From: Rhabditoides inermis
Taxonomy: Eukaryota > Nematoda > Chromadorea > Rhabditida > Rhabditidae
NCBI GenBank assembly: GCA_963966185.1
Contig: CAWZYM010000072.1
Span: 27,501-91,500, forward strand
DNA: 64,000 nucleotides
Direction of reading: 5' to 3'
In this document: piece by piece, positions 11,877 to 32,501 of the stretch
Position numbering within the stretch: the first letter of the stretch is position 1
Layout: each line of letters starts with the position of its first letter
Position numbers and translations under genes: made by a program
Notes under the pieces: generated by a model
The model's input: only the letters and a program-made list of their open reading frames with translations
Told to the model about the DNA's origin: nothing
Databases searched by the model: none

Positions 11877-12252
11877 AGGGAGGGAGGAAGGGAGAAAGGG
11901 AGGAAGGGAGGAAGGGAAGGAGAGGAGAGAAAGAGGGAGAGGGGGGAGAGAGATATTCAGACCATATTCCTCATCGACTTTGGCCTGGCGCGCAAGTACA
12001 TCGACCGCAACAACAACGTCATCCCATCGAGGAAGGATGTGGGATGGAGGGGGACCACTCGCTACGGAAGCCTCCACGCACATCAGGTACCATATCCCCC
12101 CTCCCTCCCTCTCCTTCTCTCTCTCTCCCTCTCCCCTCTCATCCCCTCTCTCTTGCAGCGTCAGGACCTGTCTCGCCGCGATGACATGGAGTCGTGGTTC
12201 TATATGCTGGTTGAGATCACCCGAGGAGCCCTGCCCTGGAGACTCGTCACTG

Positions 12253-12301
<49 letters not shown>

Positions 12302-12814
12302 AGGAAGGAAGGGAGGAAGGGAGGCCAAACACGGTCTTCGCCTGTTGCAGACCGTGCGGCGGTGTTCACAGCGAAGCAGGGCGCGCGAGGTTCGGGGAGG
12401 GCGGGAATGATGGAGGGATGTCCGAAGCAGTACGACCCCCTCCTCACTATGATTGACGCCCTCCAGTTCGAACAGACACCCGACTACGCCCTCTGCATCA
12501 AGGTACCCCTCTCTCCCCCCCCCCTCTCTCTCCCCTCCCTCTCTCCCCTCTCTCTCTCCCCTCCCTCTCTTCCCTCCCTCTCTCCCCTCCCTTTCTCCCC
12601 TCCCTCTCTCCCCTCCCTCTCTCCCCTCCCTCTCTCCCCTCCCTCTCCCCTCCCTCTCACCCCTTTATAGTCTCTGGACGAGGTTCGCGAGGAGAAGGGC
12701 ATCAAGATGGACCGTCACTGGGACTGGGAGGACGAGACTGTGGAGACTACCATCTCCAACTCCTCCCTCTCCGACAGGGAGCAGAAGGCAAAGAACGCCG
12801 ATTCCAAGGAGTAG
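11032..12814 (+). CDS. Tau-tubulin-kinase/CK1-like protein kinase (345 aa)
   Basis: Nine exons join in phase: 11032-11066, 11125-11260, 11312-11434, 11552-11686, 11727-11819, 11961-12086, 12159-12252, 12351-12502 and 12671-12814. Visible kinase motifs are a glycine loop LGDGGYGTVF (residues about 44-53), a VAIK-type lysine in LAVKTEK, a catalytic loop YISRDVKPGNF, DFGLARKY, and the CK1/TTBK-type activation segment GTTRYGSLHAH followed by RRDDMESWFYMLVE. TTBK and related CK1-group kinases phosphorylate Ser/Thr on tubulin-associated and other proteins. The catalytic His of HRD is Ser here (SRD). The catalytic Asp and Lys are kept, so activity is plausible. The kinase domain fills almost the whole protein, without the long tail of vertebrate TTBKs. 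Introns contain GA or CT arrays. An AATAAA follows at 12907. Confidence 0.88.
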
Positions 12815-13558
12815 ACTGCTCCCACTTCTCCTTCTCCACTGCTCCACTGCCCCCCCTGCTCCATCTTTCTCTTTTGTGTACTCGAATTTTACGTCTCGGT
12901 GATTACAATAAACAATGAGTGGCACATTTCGTGTTTGACACATTTCGTGTTTGACAAAAAAAAAACCGCTAGTGACTCATGTTTGGTGGGTAGAGTTGCC
13001 ATCTGCAGAAATTACATCTTCTCTCTCTGGTCAGTTCCCCTAGGCATTTCTTTATGTTTCCGTGCCGTCTGCCTCTCTGCGCGCTCTCTCCACTCTCCGC
13101 ACTCTCTCGCTTCTTACACTCTCTCACAGGGGTCAGGTGTTTCCCCTCCCTCTCTCTAGCATCTCCTTCCGAAACGTATACTAGGCTCTGAACGAGACTC
13201 TCGCCACCTTTTCCTATTACCTGCATCCTATACATACTGTTTTTCTTTTTATTCAACCGCATGTTGCCTATTTGAATTTGTTGATGAATTCGGTATAATT
13301 TGCGGTTTACTGTGAAGTGACACTTCGAGTCGACAATTTATTCCGTGTGTAGCATTACGATGTGAGTGTCGTTTTAATCTGAGCCAGTTTCGCGAAGATG
13401 TTTCGATCTGCATACGAAATGCCCTCCAGTCATATATCAAACATAATCCGAGTGCCAGTTTCTTTCCGTTCTCCCTCTCACTCACTACTATTCCATAGAA
13501 GACCTCCTTATGGGCTCTGATTTCATTCCATTTGTCCCCTCACCCTCTCTTCTCCATC

Positions 13559-13596
<38 letters not shown>

Positions 13597-13701
13597 GTCC
13601 ACATTAGCATACCAATAGCCCAGGAATGAGATATGCCAGCGTGTCTTTGCAACATAAACCACCACGCTTTTCCGGAGCGCCCGCATTTTATCCGAGATCG
13701 C

Positions 13702-13750
<49 letters not shown>

Positions 13751-13885
13751 GTCTCTGTCTCTCTTCTCCCTCCCGCTAACCAATTATCGAAATGGTATGT
13801 GCTATGGCCACTGGCCAGTTTTTATCCCTCATATTTACGCACTCAAATCTGGTGCATATGTCTCTGCAATCTGAATTGACTTTCT

Positions 13886-13930
<45 letters not shown>

Positions 13931-14444
13931 AGGGAGAGGGAGAGGGAGAGGGAGAGGGAGAGGGAGAGAGGGAGAGAGAGAGAGGGAGAGAGAGGGAGAG
14001 GGAGAGGGGGAGGGAGAGAGAGAATAGAGAAGAGAGTTATCATATTACCATCAGTACTGTCGGTCAGTTCTTGAGTTGTAAACTTGTGATCTGCGGAAAC
14101 AGCTGACAGGTACTGTCGAGAGCTTTTATCTCATAGCGAGCTAGAGCTAGAGGGAATGAAAGAGAGAGAGAGAGAGGAGAGGGAGAATGAGATAGATAGA
14201 TAGATAAATAGATAGAGAGAGAGAGGGAGAGAGAGAGAGAGAGTAGCGATCCATTAGAATGAGCATGTTCCTATCAATCACTGGATCCTCCTCGCCACCA
14301 CAACATCTCTCAATCTATACATACATGTGCGCATCCCTCACATTTCTCATCTCCTTGATTGCCCTTTTTTGTCTCACCGAGTCTGTTTTCATCAGATTAC
14401 TGCGAGACTTTGCACCCACTTGTACCAGTTATGCTCTGAGCGAG

Positions 14445-14529
<85 letters not shown>

Positions 14530-14922
14530 GAGAGAGAGGGGGGGAGTCTATTCGTCCCGGGGCGCCATTGTTTACCTGGATGGCCGTGGATGGTGATGGA
14601 TCGGACGCGGCACCTCTAGGTGTCGCCGCTATCACTCACTCCCTCTTCTTTCGTCCCCCTCTCCCCTCTCCCTCTCTTTCCAGCCTGCGAGAGAGTGTGT
14701 GATTGGAGGAGAGTGCAGGGCTGCGAGGGTGGCACCTGCCGACTGCGCGAATCGCCCTGGGGTCATCTGGATCCCCGCCAACTTGCTTTATGACTGCAAT
14801 ACAGCCCGAGTTGCCTTGTGATCGACTCATTTCGCCATTCCTTTGACTCATACACATCCGAATCTTGATGATTGTGTCTCGGCCATTCTTGTTTTTGCAA
14901 GAGATAAAGGAAGTGAGAGGGA

Positions 14923-14969
<47 letters not shown>

Positions 14970-15371
14970 AGAGAGAGAGAGAGAGAGATAGGGGGAGGAG
15001 GAGGAGCACATGCGCTCTCACTCCCTCACTCACTCCGAGCGTGATGCATGGGCTTTCGGCGACAGCGATCCTATCACCACAAACATGATCCATCAGTCAG
15101 TGACCCTCCGTCTCTCTCTCTCTCTCTCTCTCTCCTTCCCTCCCTCCCTCTCTCTATTTTTCCTCCTTCTCCCTCTTACTATGTTTTGACGTGACGTCTT
15201 CGACTCAAGTGCCCTTACCTATTCTCCTATTCAACCCCACTATTCACACGTCGATCACATTTTAAATGTTCGCCGCAGTTACGTAAAGTAAATGTTTTGT
15301 TGTTGTTGTTTTTTTCGAGAAAGAAATCACAGCTTCGACTACCTGTGAACTCGAATCATACTTTTCAGTGT
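12815..15371. repeat. Intergenic region dominated by GA/CT microsatellites
   Basis: No gene can be supported. (CT)n occurs at 13562-13592 and 13707-13762, and (GA)n/(GGGAGA)n at 13889-14032, 14160-14245, 14450-14540 and 14917-14990. The ORFs here are low-complexity. The right part must include the promoter or leader of the EGF-domain gene. Confidence 0.7.
12907..12912 (+). terminator. Poly(A) signal of the kinase gene
   Basis: AATAAA 93 bases after the TAG stop, in an AT-rich stretch. Canonical position and sequence. Confidence 0.6.
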
Positions 15372-15516
15372 ATGCGACTGTTGTTTGTGTTACTGTGGCT
15401 TGTGCCAGCCATCTCAGCCTCCGGGTGGGGATTCGTGCAACCTCAGTCATCCTGTAGACTGCGATGCGAAAACGGAGGTGAGAGAGAGGGAGAGGGAGGG
15501 AGAGGGAGCGAGGGAG

Positions 15517-15568
<52 letters not shown>

Positions 15569-17640
15569 GAGAGAGAGAGAAGGGAGAGGGAGTGAGAGTA
15601 AGGGAGAGAGTCTGTTCCAGGAGTGTGCGCGTTCGCCTTCGATAACCCAGCAGTGCACAAGTGTATCTGTATGATTGGAATGTATTCGGGAGAACGATGC
15701 GAGAACGACTGTGAGTTTGAAAATTTTATTTTTATGGTCTACTTTTATATCACTTTAATAACTTTTATATTTTCTGTGTATACTTCAGTCACCTTCCAAC
15801 TAGCAAAAGCATTGGTGCATTGCAGTTTCACACTCTCACATTTCTCTTTCCGCCTCTACATAATGTGGCTGTGATTTTGGGGAAATTGACCCACAAATCT
15901 AGATGCAATTGGAAATGTCTCACTCACTACATTCTATCTTTCCCTTAATCTCTTCTGCCATGATACGAACATCTCCCCTGCCTACGCCCTCCTCTTTCCC
16001 TCGCTCTCTCGCCTTTCTCTGACCGATGTGTTACACTGCCAGTTCTCTCCCCACCCTCACTCCCTCCCACTGTGTTCAGTCATAAACGTGTCGGCTGCGC
16101 GCGTTTTCCCTCGCGCGTTGTGCACTCACTCGCTGGCAAATCACACTCGCCCACCATACACTATCAAACACTACGCGGCCAGCTGACGAAATGGCGTGAT
16201 GAAGTGAGAACGTGGCAGATGAAATGAGACATGAGGTTATCAAAACACTGGGAGGGGAGCTTCGGATCTCATCAGAAAATTGACATATCACCTCACAGTT
16301 GAAAACTGGGTTTCCATGTCGCCGATAGAAATAGGGGTAAATAGGAAATAGAAAACACTTGTTTTCAGTGAGCGGTAACGCTGCTACGACAACGACGACG
16401 ACGACGACGACGGAAACGCCTCTGGAGCGGGCCTCCCACCACTCGACCCACGCACAGAACACGGTACAGGGAGGAGGAGCAGGAGGAGCAGGAGAAGCAG
16501 GAGGAGCAGAAGCAGGAGGAGGAGCGGAGCACCCGCACAGACATCACCACGACAGAATGGAGCAGGGACAGGGTGAGAGTTCACAGTCTAAGAGCGATTG
16601 GAGGAGTTAGAGAAGGATTCGAATAGGAAACGAATTCGTGTAATTCAATTTTCAAATTGCAGATCACTTGATCGTGACACCTCCCCGCGGTCTGAGAATC
16701 GAGGAGGAGAGGAGGAGGATGGAGGAGATCAGACAGAGGGAGATCGAACAGCTCAAGGCTGAGGTGGGTGGAGGAGAAGCAGGAGCAGGAGAAGGAGAAG
16801 GAGAAGGAGGAGCAGCGAGAGCAGGACAGATGAGGAGAGACAAACACTGTAGATGTTTTTTTTTCAGTTGAAGCGTAAGAAGGAGGAGCAGACTCGGGCG
16901 GACGGAGAAAGGAACAAGGTCGACGACGAGAGAAAGAGAATGGAGGAGGTTAGTTTTCTTCTTTTTTTCAATTTCTTAAGTTTGTTGTTTTCCTACTGTT
17001 CCCGTTTCAGGAGCGTGCTGCTCTGATTCGCCAGCGAGAGGAGGAGACGCGTCGAAGGCAGGAGGAGAGGGAGCAGGAGATGAGGAGGAGGAAGGAGCAG
17101 GAGGAGGAGAGGACGCGGGAGAGGGAGAGAGTGGAGCAGCAGCGGGTCGCGGAGCAGCAGAGGAGGGAGCAGGAGCAGAGAGAGCAGCGGGAGAGGGAGC
17201 AGGAGCAGAGGAGGACCGAACACGAGCGGAAGCAACAGGAAGAGGCCGTCAGGAGGCAGCAGGTGAATTGTTGTTGTTGCTTTTCTCGATATAACATTAG
17301 AGACTGTTTCTAATCAACCAAAACTGTTGAGGCTGAGGAAGCTCGCCGTCTGGAACTGGAGCAGCAGTGGGCTGAGCAGGAGAGGCAGAGGATGGAGCAG
17401 GAGAAGGAGCAGGAGCAGCACTTCCAGACGCCCGTGGACGAGGCGCACGACGACGCGGAGATGGAAAAGGAGCAGGACAAGATCAAGGAGCAGATGGAGG
17501 AGGAGAGGGAGGGAGGAGGGGAGAGTCTCGAGGACTGGGAAGACTACTCGGATGAGGAAGACATGAGCAGGGAGGTGAACGAGGAAGACACCACACACGG
17601 CCACACACACCCCAGCGAGGACGAGAAGAAGGGTGAGTGA

Positions 17641-17711
<71 letters not shown>

Positions 17712-18682
17712 TCCCCAGTTCCAGCCGGATGGTCGCAGGAGACTGTCTCGGAGGACCATCGAGTGCCGGATGAATACGGAGACGACGAGAAGACCGACGA
17801 CGAGCTGTATGGACCGGTGAGAGGAGGAGAGAAGAAGAGAGAGAGGGAGGGAGGGAGGGAGGGAGGGAGGGAGGGAGGGAGGGAGGGAGGGAGGGAGGGA
17901 GGGAGGGAGGGAGGGAGGGAGGGAGGGAGGGAGGGAGGGAGGGAGGGAGGGAGGGAGGGAGGGAGGGAGGGAGGGAGGGAGGGAGGGAGGGAGGGAGGGA
18001 GGGAGGGAGGGAGGGAGGGGGAGGGAGGGAGGGAGCGAGGGAGGGATTGTCGGTTGCAGTACAAGATCGAGCCGACTCCAGTGGAAGAGGGAGAGGATGA
18101 GGAGGACGAAATGCACGACGAGGTGGGTTTATCAATATATATACATTTCTCCACATAGTTTTTTATTTGTAGTATTCCTGTAGCTGTCTTGAATACCTAC
18201 TTTCAGGAGAAGGAGCACAAGGAGATGAGCCATGAGGAGGACGAGATGGAGGAAGATGAGGAAGGCGACATCCCCGAGGATCACGTGAGTCGACGAATAT
18301 CATGTATTGATTTATCGATCGATGCCTAGGTTGACGAGGAGGACGAGCGTCGCAGGGAGGCGTATCGCATGTCGCAGGAGAAGGCGAGGAAGGAAGGCGG
18401 GGGAGAGGGGGAGGAGGCAGACGACTACTGGGACCATGTGCCCCCCAAGATAGAGGACGAGGAGAAAGTGAGACCAGCCACTCAATCACTGTCACAACTG
18501 AGCTTAGGAATGATAGATTATAATATAGGCTTGTAATGTTTGCTTCACATACAAACGTGTGATTTCAGATGGGCGATGTTCTACCGGAGCCCGTTCCATC
18601 GGAGGACAGTGTGGAGCACGAGAGGAAGCACGACAGGAACGGTGAGAGAGAAAGAGGGAGAGAGAGGGGGAGGGAGAGGGGG

Positions 18683-18720
<38 letters not shown>

Positions 18721-18882
18721 CTTCGTATTACAGAGCTGGCGCGAGACTCGGAGGAAGTGCGTGAGTACGAGGCTTCCTCAGCGGGGGAGGGCGAGGATGG
18801 GTGGATGATGCTGAAGCGGCCCCTCGCCTCTTCTGCCTCCTCCGCTCTGCTCCCCCTCCTTCCCCTGCTCCTTCTCCTCTAG
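15372..18882 (+). CDS. Secreted EGF-like, coiled-coil, acidic protein with GPI-like tail (577 aa)
   Basis: Thirteen exons chain in phase: 15372-15477, 15621-15710, 16369-16572, 16663-16763, 16868-16948, 17011-17262, 17332-17632, 17719-17816, 18060-18122, 18207-18284, 18330-18467, 18569-18641 and 18734-18882. The start is the ATG three bases after TTTTCAG and gives a signal peptide (MRLLFVLLWLVPAISAS). Residues about 28-65 are one EGF-like module with six Cys (CRLRCENGGVC ... CICMIGMYSGERC). Next come a short run of eight Thr, a Gly/Ala-rich and His-rich linker, about 170 residues of Arg/Glu/Gln-rich predicted coiled coil, and about 190 very acidic residues. The C-terminus ends SSASSALLPLLPLLLLL, like a GPI-attachment signal or a membrane tail. 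I know no family with this order. It is probably extracellular and membrane-linked. Function is unknown. Confidence 0.72.
17843..18046 (+). repeat. (GGGA)n array, about 200 bp, intronic
   Basis: An almost pure GGGA tetranucleotide array fills the intron between exons 8 and 9 of the EGF-domain gene, on the sense strand. Four consecutive GGG runs with single-base loops occur many times over. Confidence 0.95.
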
Positions 18883-20646
18883 GAGGGAACAGCCACCCCG
18901 TGCCATACCCACCCATCGGACTGTCGATCGATGCACAGCGTCTGCCTCTCTCTTCTCTCTTTGCGTACCTCCCACGCTCTGTCATCGATCGATACTTCTC
19001 GAGCTTGTGATATTTTGAGTTACGTTTTGTGTGTTCTTCTTTCCACTGTAGTTATTAGACGCTTCTCATCCCATAATATACCCGCTCAAACATAATTTAT
19101 GTGACGCATTTCTTTGTTTGTTGGAGATTATTATTATCGATTATTTACGTTTTGTTAATAAATGTTTTATGAATAAAATGCAGTGCAGTGTCATTGGTGA
19201 ACTCAAAGTCGATAGATGCACTGTACATCATCGAAGGTGATCGAAAGTGATCACGGATGAGTTATAATAATAGTTTATTCATAAGTTGTTATGACATACA
19301 CACAAATCGAAATATGAAATAGTACAGCTACGTTATGGAACTGTTCGTATTCGATTTGCGGGGCTTCACTTTCTCCAGACACAGTTGGCATTACAGCATA
19401 TGCGGAGATAGGAATCCAGTCACGTCTCCAGACATCCATCTTCTTATCCGATATAGAGTATGCGGCCTTGATTCATCCACGACGCGTGAGCCTCATGGAC
19501 CACTTTGCGTCTACCGTCGAACGTTCTCGAACTTCTCGCGTCCATTTGCATACTTGCTCCCGGTCGATCCATTAGTCGCTATCATGTTGCGAAATCCAAA
19601 AAATCCGTGAGTTACCGACTATGTGCACTCCCAGCAGGCTTATTTGGCTCCTCCTTATCGTCTCACTGTGAACGGCTCCGGATATCGATCGATAACAGCA
19701 GAATACTTCTCTGCGGGTGCCGCCGTTGCCCTTCAATTCGCCTTCGCTTTGTACCTTGTTGCACTTCCACAGGCTTATGCACTTCCACAGGCTTATTTGG
19801 CGTCGCCTTATTGTCTCACAGTGAACGGCTTCAATTTGAGAATTAGTCGATACTCCACGAAACCTCATCTCCGAGCGGCGGCGTCGGTGACTTTCATTGT
19901 CGTCGGGTGGTCATTCGAAGGAGAGCGCGGGAAGGGGCAGCCGGTCGCGGGGACGGGAAAATGAGAAGTTCTCGGATGAGTTCATGTAATGAGATCACGT
20001 CACGTCACATCGAAAACTGAAAACTACTACGAACGTGCCAAGAGGAAGTCGTATGAGGAAGATATGTGGAAAATGGCTCGGCCCGATCAAAGATGCGACC
20101 AACGCAACGTCTCGTGAAAGAATATGAAAGAAACTAACGAGTTACCATTGATCTCTCATTTAAATAATATAGTTTTATTTATAAACAATTTTGTTACGAT
20201 CTACGTGCACATAACTTCGCTACTGTTGTTTTGGATTAATTGCGCGGGAAAGTTCGTAGAGAGTCTCCGGCCAGCGACGACCACTCTCCAGAAGAGCATC
20301 AAGAATCAGAACGCAGTGATACCCACTGCGGAACCCAAGGGGGATTTTTTTGAGTATTTATAGTATACAAATTGATCGCTATCATGCTCCATTATTCGCA
20401 TTTCCTTTGACTCGCGGCTGGCTGGTATTACCTAAAGCAGGTCAGCACACCTTCCAGGCTAGGAAAAAGAGTTCTCCTTACACCCATGTGAGATGACTTT
20501 TTGATCGACGTACATTCGCTGACAAACTGTTTAGATAGAGACGAAAACGTTCTCAAGTGGAAAATCGTCGATTGTGGGGTCACATTTTTGCGTGAGCCGC
20601 TGGTTTGAGATGATAATTTCGAATGTAATAGTTTCTTTCAAGGGTC
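18883..20646. other. Intergenic; degenerate duplicated segment, no supported gene
   Basis: The first 300 bases are the 3'UTR of the EGF-domain gene. Around 19625-19680 and 19770-19835 a segment reading roughly GCACTYCCACAGGCTTATTTGGC and continuing to TCTCACTGTGAACGGCT is duplicated imperfectly. An ORF at 20124-20363 (79 aa) has no recognisable domain and no good splice context, so I do not call it a gene. Confidence 0.5.
19157..19177 (+). terminator. Poly(A) signals of the EGF-domain gene
   Basis: Two AATAAA hexamers (19157 and 19172) about 275-290 bases after the stop codon, in AT-rich sequence. Confidence 0.5.
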
Positions 20647-21696
20647 ATGGATCCGTTCGAGATGTGGGGAAGTGCGGGAGATGGGGCGAGGTGAGTGGCG
20701 TTCCCGCATCCCTTCATCACTGGGCTTTGCTCGCAGGTACCCTCGTGTGCACTGTGTGTTGTGTGCGACGGCAGGGGTGTTCGGCTGGGGCGGCTTCCGA
20801 GTGGCGGCAGACGCGTGGGACCACCTCCTCCTACACGCCAACATCACACACTACAAGTGTCCCCACTGCGCCGTCGGTACCACCCAGTACAAGCATGTGC
20901 GTTGCTTTATTTAGACAGTAGGTAGAAGCTCATATTAGGAAACTTACATGATAGATGAAAGAACGGACTGCTCACTGACACTTGTCGGTCAGTGATATAC
21001 ACTCTTTCTCCTCGGTAGAGTTCTGGATGTTTGTTTTGTAGATGTACTGTCATATGGCGAAGACCCATGGCGGATGCGAGCGCCCCGTCTTGCTCGACAT
21101 CCCTCACAAGAAGCTGCTCAATATGTGAGTCCCGGGTTAGCTCAACTGTGTAAATCGTGCTGTTTGTGTTCGCTAATGTCACATTGGGCTGGTTGGCAAT
21201 CGGTTGGATGTGTGAGAATTACATAAAAGACCCTTTTCAGGTATCGGTTCCTCGATACGTGCTTCCCCGATATCAGTAACGTCGACAAGAAACAGATTAT
21301 TGATATGGTATAAGATCTATATAGTTTTATCTCTCGTTCACTCACTCACTCACTCACTACTCACTCACTCACTCACTCACTCACTCACTCACTCACTCAT
21401 TCACTCGCCCTCTCTTACAGATCGATAAGTTCGTGTGGCGGTTCGTGGTAGCAGAGTCGGATGAGGATAAGGAGAATGAGAATAGGGAGGAGAAGGAGGA
21501 GCAGATGACAGTTGCTGTGACGGAGGAGCCGGAGGAGGAGAAGGAAGAAGAGCAGTTTGTCGGTAAGTGATGTTCTTGAATTTCCTATCAGGAACATCCA
21601 TTGTTTCCAGATGCGATTGCGACGAGGACGCGCTCAGTTGATCGGAAGATTGTGAAGAAGGTCAAGAGGAGGAGGGTTCGCAACAACCACTGGTAG
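20647..21696 (+). CDS. Small C2H2 zinc-finger protein (193 aa)
   Basis: Six exons in phase: 20647-20690, 20737-20896, 21042-21124, 21241-21307, 21421-21562 and 21611-21696. The N-terminal half has a CVLC pair with His residues LLLHANITH, then a second finger YKCPHCAVGTTQYKHMYCHM with the final His in AKTHGG (C-x2-C-x12-H-x4-H). The second half has a short globular region, an acidic Glu-rich stretch and a basic tail KKVKRRRVRNNHW suited to nuclear localisation. The layout of an atypical finger followed by a canonical one recurs in the 710-aa protein at 49720. C2H2 fingers usually bind DNA or RNA; the target is unknown. The start follows a TTTCAAG acceptor by four bases. One intron carries a (TCAC)n array at about 21335-21405. 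Confidence 0.75.
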
Positions 21697-22852
21697 AAAC
21701 ACTCATATTCAGTCAGAGAAAGTTTACTAAGAAAAGTTCACCTCTCAAAGTTCAGTATGTACTATTCACTAGTTCGTTATTTCCTATTCCCGCACTAGAA
21801 GTGTGCAGCGTCGTATTTCTGACGTTAAGCTACTTGGCTGTTTTGATCTGTTTTTATTATTTGTTTTGACTTTGTTTCACTGAAGTGTTGTTATTTGTTA
21901 TAAAAATATTTATTGAATTACCATAAACAACTTGTTTTTTTCGTATTAGATCATTCTCCTATCGTAACCTTTTTTTGCTATCTATCATATCAAATCCTAT
22001 GGTTCTCCTCACTCTTCATTCGGGCTCCACTCGGCACGAACATGACTCTTATTTTCGCAAACAGGTCAAAGTATTTCATTTATATAGTCATTCAAAAGAG
22101 ACTATTCATTTCAATATGATATGGTTCATGTTCATGGTATTCCTTTTTCGCTATTACAGCCAATGTAGCTGTTATCGGTGCGATCTATTGCAAGCATAGG
22201 CACTCCTCTATAATAAAGTGACGAGAGCGAGGCAGGTGAAAGGTTTTGTTGTCGCTATGTTCCAATGACACGAGGACTCCGAGTTCCGAGCCATGTATTG
22301 ATTAGCAAGGACGAAAGACGGTTGCTATCGTGTGAGCGTTTGACGTAGTGAGTATGGATAACTATGAGGCGAGAGTGCAGAGAACGAGCGCGCGAGAGAG
22401 TGTGTGCTCTCCGAGGAGAGACGTGACAATCAGACGGTGGTGAGAGATGGCAGGCAGGCAGTGAGAGTGCGCACAAGGGCCGCCCCGATATGTGTGGAGT
22501 CCGACGAACGATGGAGCAGTGCGAGTTCTGTGATGTTTTGTGCGTCTGTGAAACTTGTATATTATACGTATTTTCATTCATATTATACATCACATTACGT
22601 GAAATGTTGTATGTGACATTTGTACCACTCGTCTTTCACGCTGGCCTCATGTTATCAGTTGTTGAAGCGAAGCGAGTAGTGTAACATCTTTTGAATTGCT
22701 GTTTGAAGTATTGAGATTTTGGTTTATGATTTCTGAACTCTTAGCGTCGCGCGTTTTTTTAACGAATATGTGTGAGTTTTAATTAAAATATTGCTATTGC
22801 AGTTACTCCTCTCTGTTCGTTTGAAGAGCGGGAAGAGAGGAGAAAACAAGCG
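21697..22852. promoter_or_regulatory. 3'UTR of zinc-finger gene and OGT upstream region
   Basis: AT-rich to about 22200, then GC-richer. No ORF with a recognisable domain. The acceptor ATTGCAG at 22796-22802 opens the first OGT exon that I can place, so OGT promoter and leader sequence probably lie between 22200 and 22796. Confidence 0.4.
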
Positions 22853-31390
<8,538 letters not shown>

Positions 31391-31615
31391 TGTACATTCC
31401 CCTCCCCTCCCTACCACCCTCCTCACTTCACATACTCTCTCACACTATTCCCATATTTGTTACACACACTTTGTTTTGTTGATGAATTGCGTAGAGACGG
31501 AATTGATATGTTTAATAATGTCGAGCTGGTGATTTGTTTACTTTGACCCGTATTTTCACATGACTCTTGTCCTTTGTTTAGTATAGACGCGTAGTATAAA
31601 GCATTTTTCCGTGAA

Positions 31616-31621
31616 AATAAA
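31616..31621 (+). terminator. Poly(A) signal of OGT
   Basis: AATAAA 226 bases after the stop. The convergent K2P gene ends at 31999, so both 3'UTRs share the 31391-31998 gap, which otherwise shows nothing. Confidence 0.6.
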
Positions 31622-31998
31622 TGATTTTATGTATAGTTCTGTGACGTGCTTATCTCTCCCTCCTCTTGCAAAGTCATCTCAAAATAATCAGATAATCAGG
31701 AAGTGATAGCATATCATAGGAAATTGTTGACAGCATTGGATAATAATTGGAGATATGAGGAAACATGTCATGTTCAATCATCATGGAATTATGACGAATG
31801 AAACCATTGTGCATACTTACGCATGATGGTTTTTATAGATATGGTGGAAACAGGGAGCGAGCAAACTCATTCAGTACTTCGCAAAAGAAAACAAGAAAGA
31901 GGGAAGGAGATGAAGAACAAACTGTCAAACGAATACTGACGCAAAATTGTGTTTATCAAATACACTACGATTGATATAAAACAGAAATATTTACAAAA

Positions 31999-32068
31999 TC
32001 AGTCATCGTCGTCATCTTTGCTGCGGAACTTGTTAGCGATCCATCTGAAAGTGAAAGAGATTGAAGGC

Positions 32069-32114
<46 letters not shown>

Positions 32115-32463
32115 AAGAGAGAGAAGTTACCCACCTCGTCTTATTCTGCACTTCTTCCTGAGCCAGATTGAAGCACATAGCGAGAAGAGCCATTCCGAAC
32201 AGGAGATACACACTGAACAAGGTACGGGACATGAATATGGGGTACGGTAATGAATATATAGGGAAGAAGTACTGTATAGAATACCGTACCTAGTGATGAC
32301 GAGCTTCTCTTGTGCGTCTTTGTCATTGCCCACCGACGCGCCGGGGAACTTATCACCGAATCCTGCATGAATGGGTTCATTGATTGAACTATTGATCGAC
32401 TCACCGATAGTGGTGAGGGAGATGTAGCAGAAGTAGAAGCCCTCGAGGAACGTCCATCTGAAA

Positions 32464-32501
<38 letters not shown>

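Noticed and set aside
17314..18158. 280-aa and 223-aa minus-strand ORFs rich in PSLPPSLP, and plus-strand EGGREGGR
   Set aside because: They run through the GGGA array and are antisense to, or read through introns of, the EGF-domain gene.
20124..20363. 79-aa plus-strand ORF
   Set aside because: Hydrophobic N-terminal part looks like chance AT-rich translation; no domain, no convincing splice sites.
22490..22684. 64-aa Cys-rich ORF as a first exon of OGT
   Set aside because: No donor joins it in phase to the 22803 exon; no similarity to OGT leaders.
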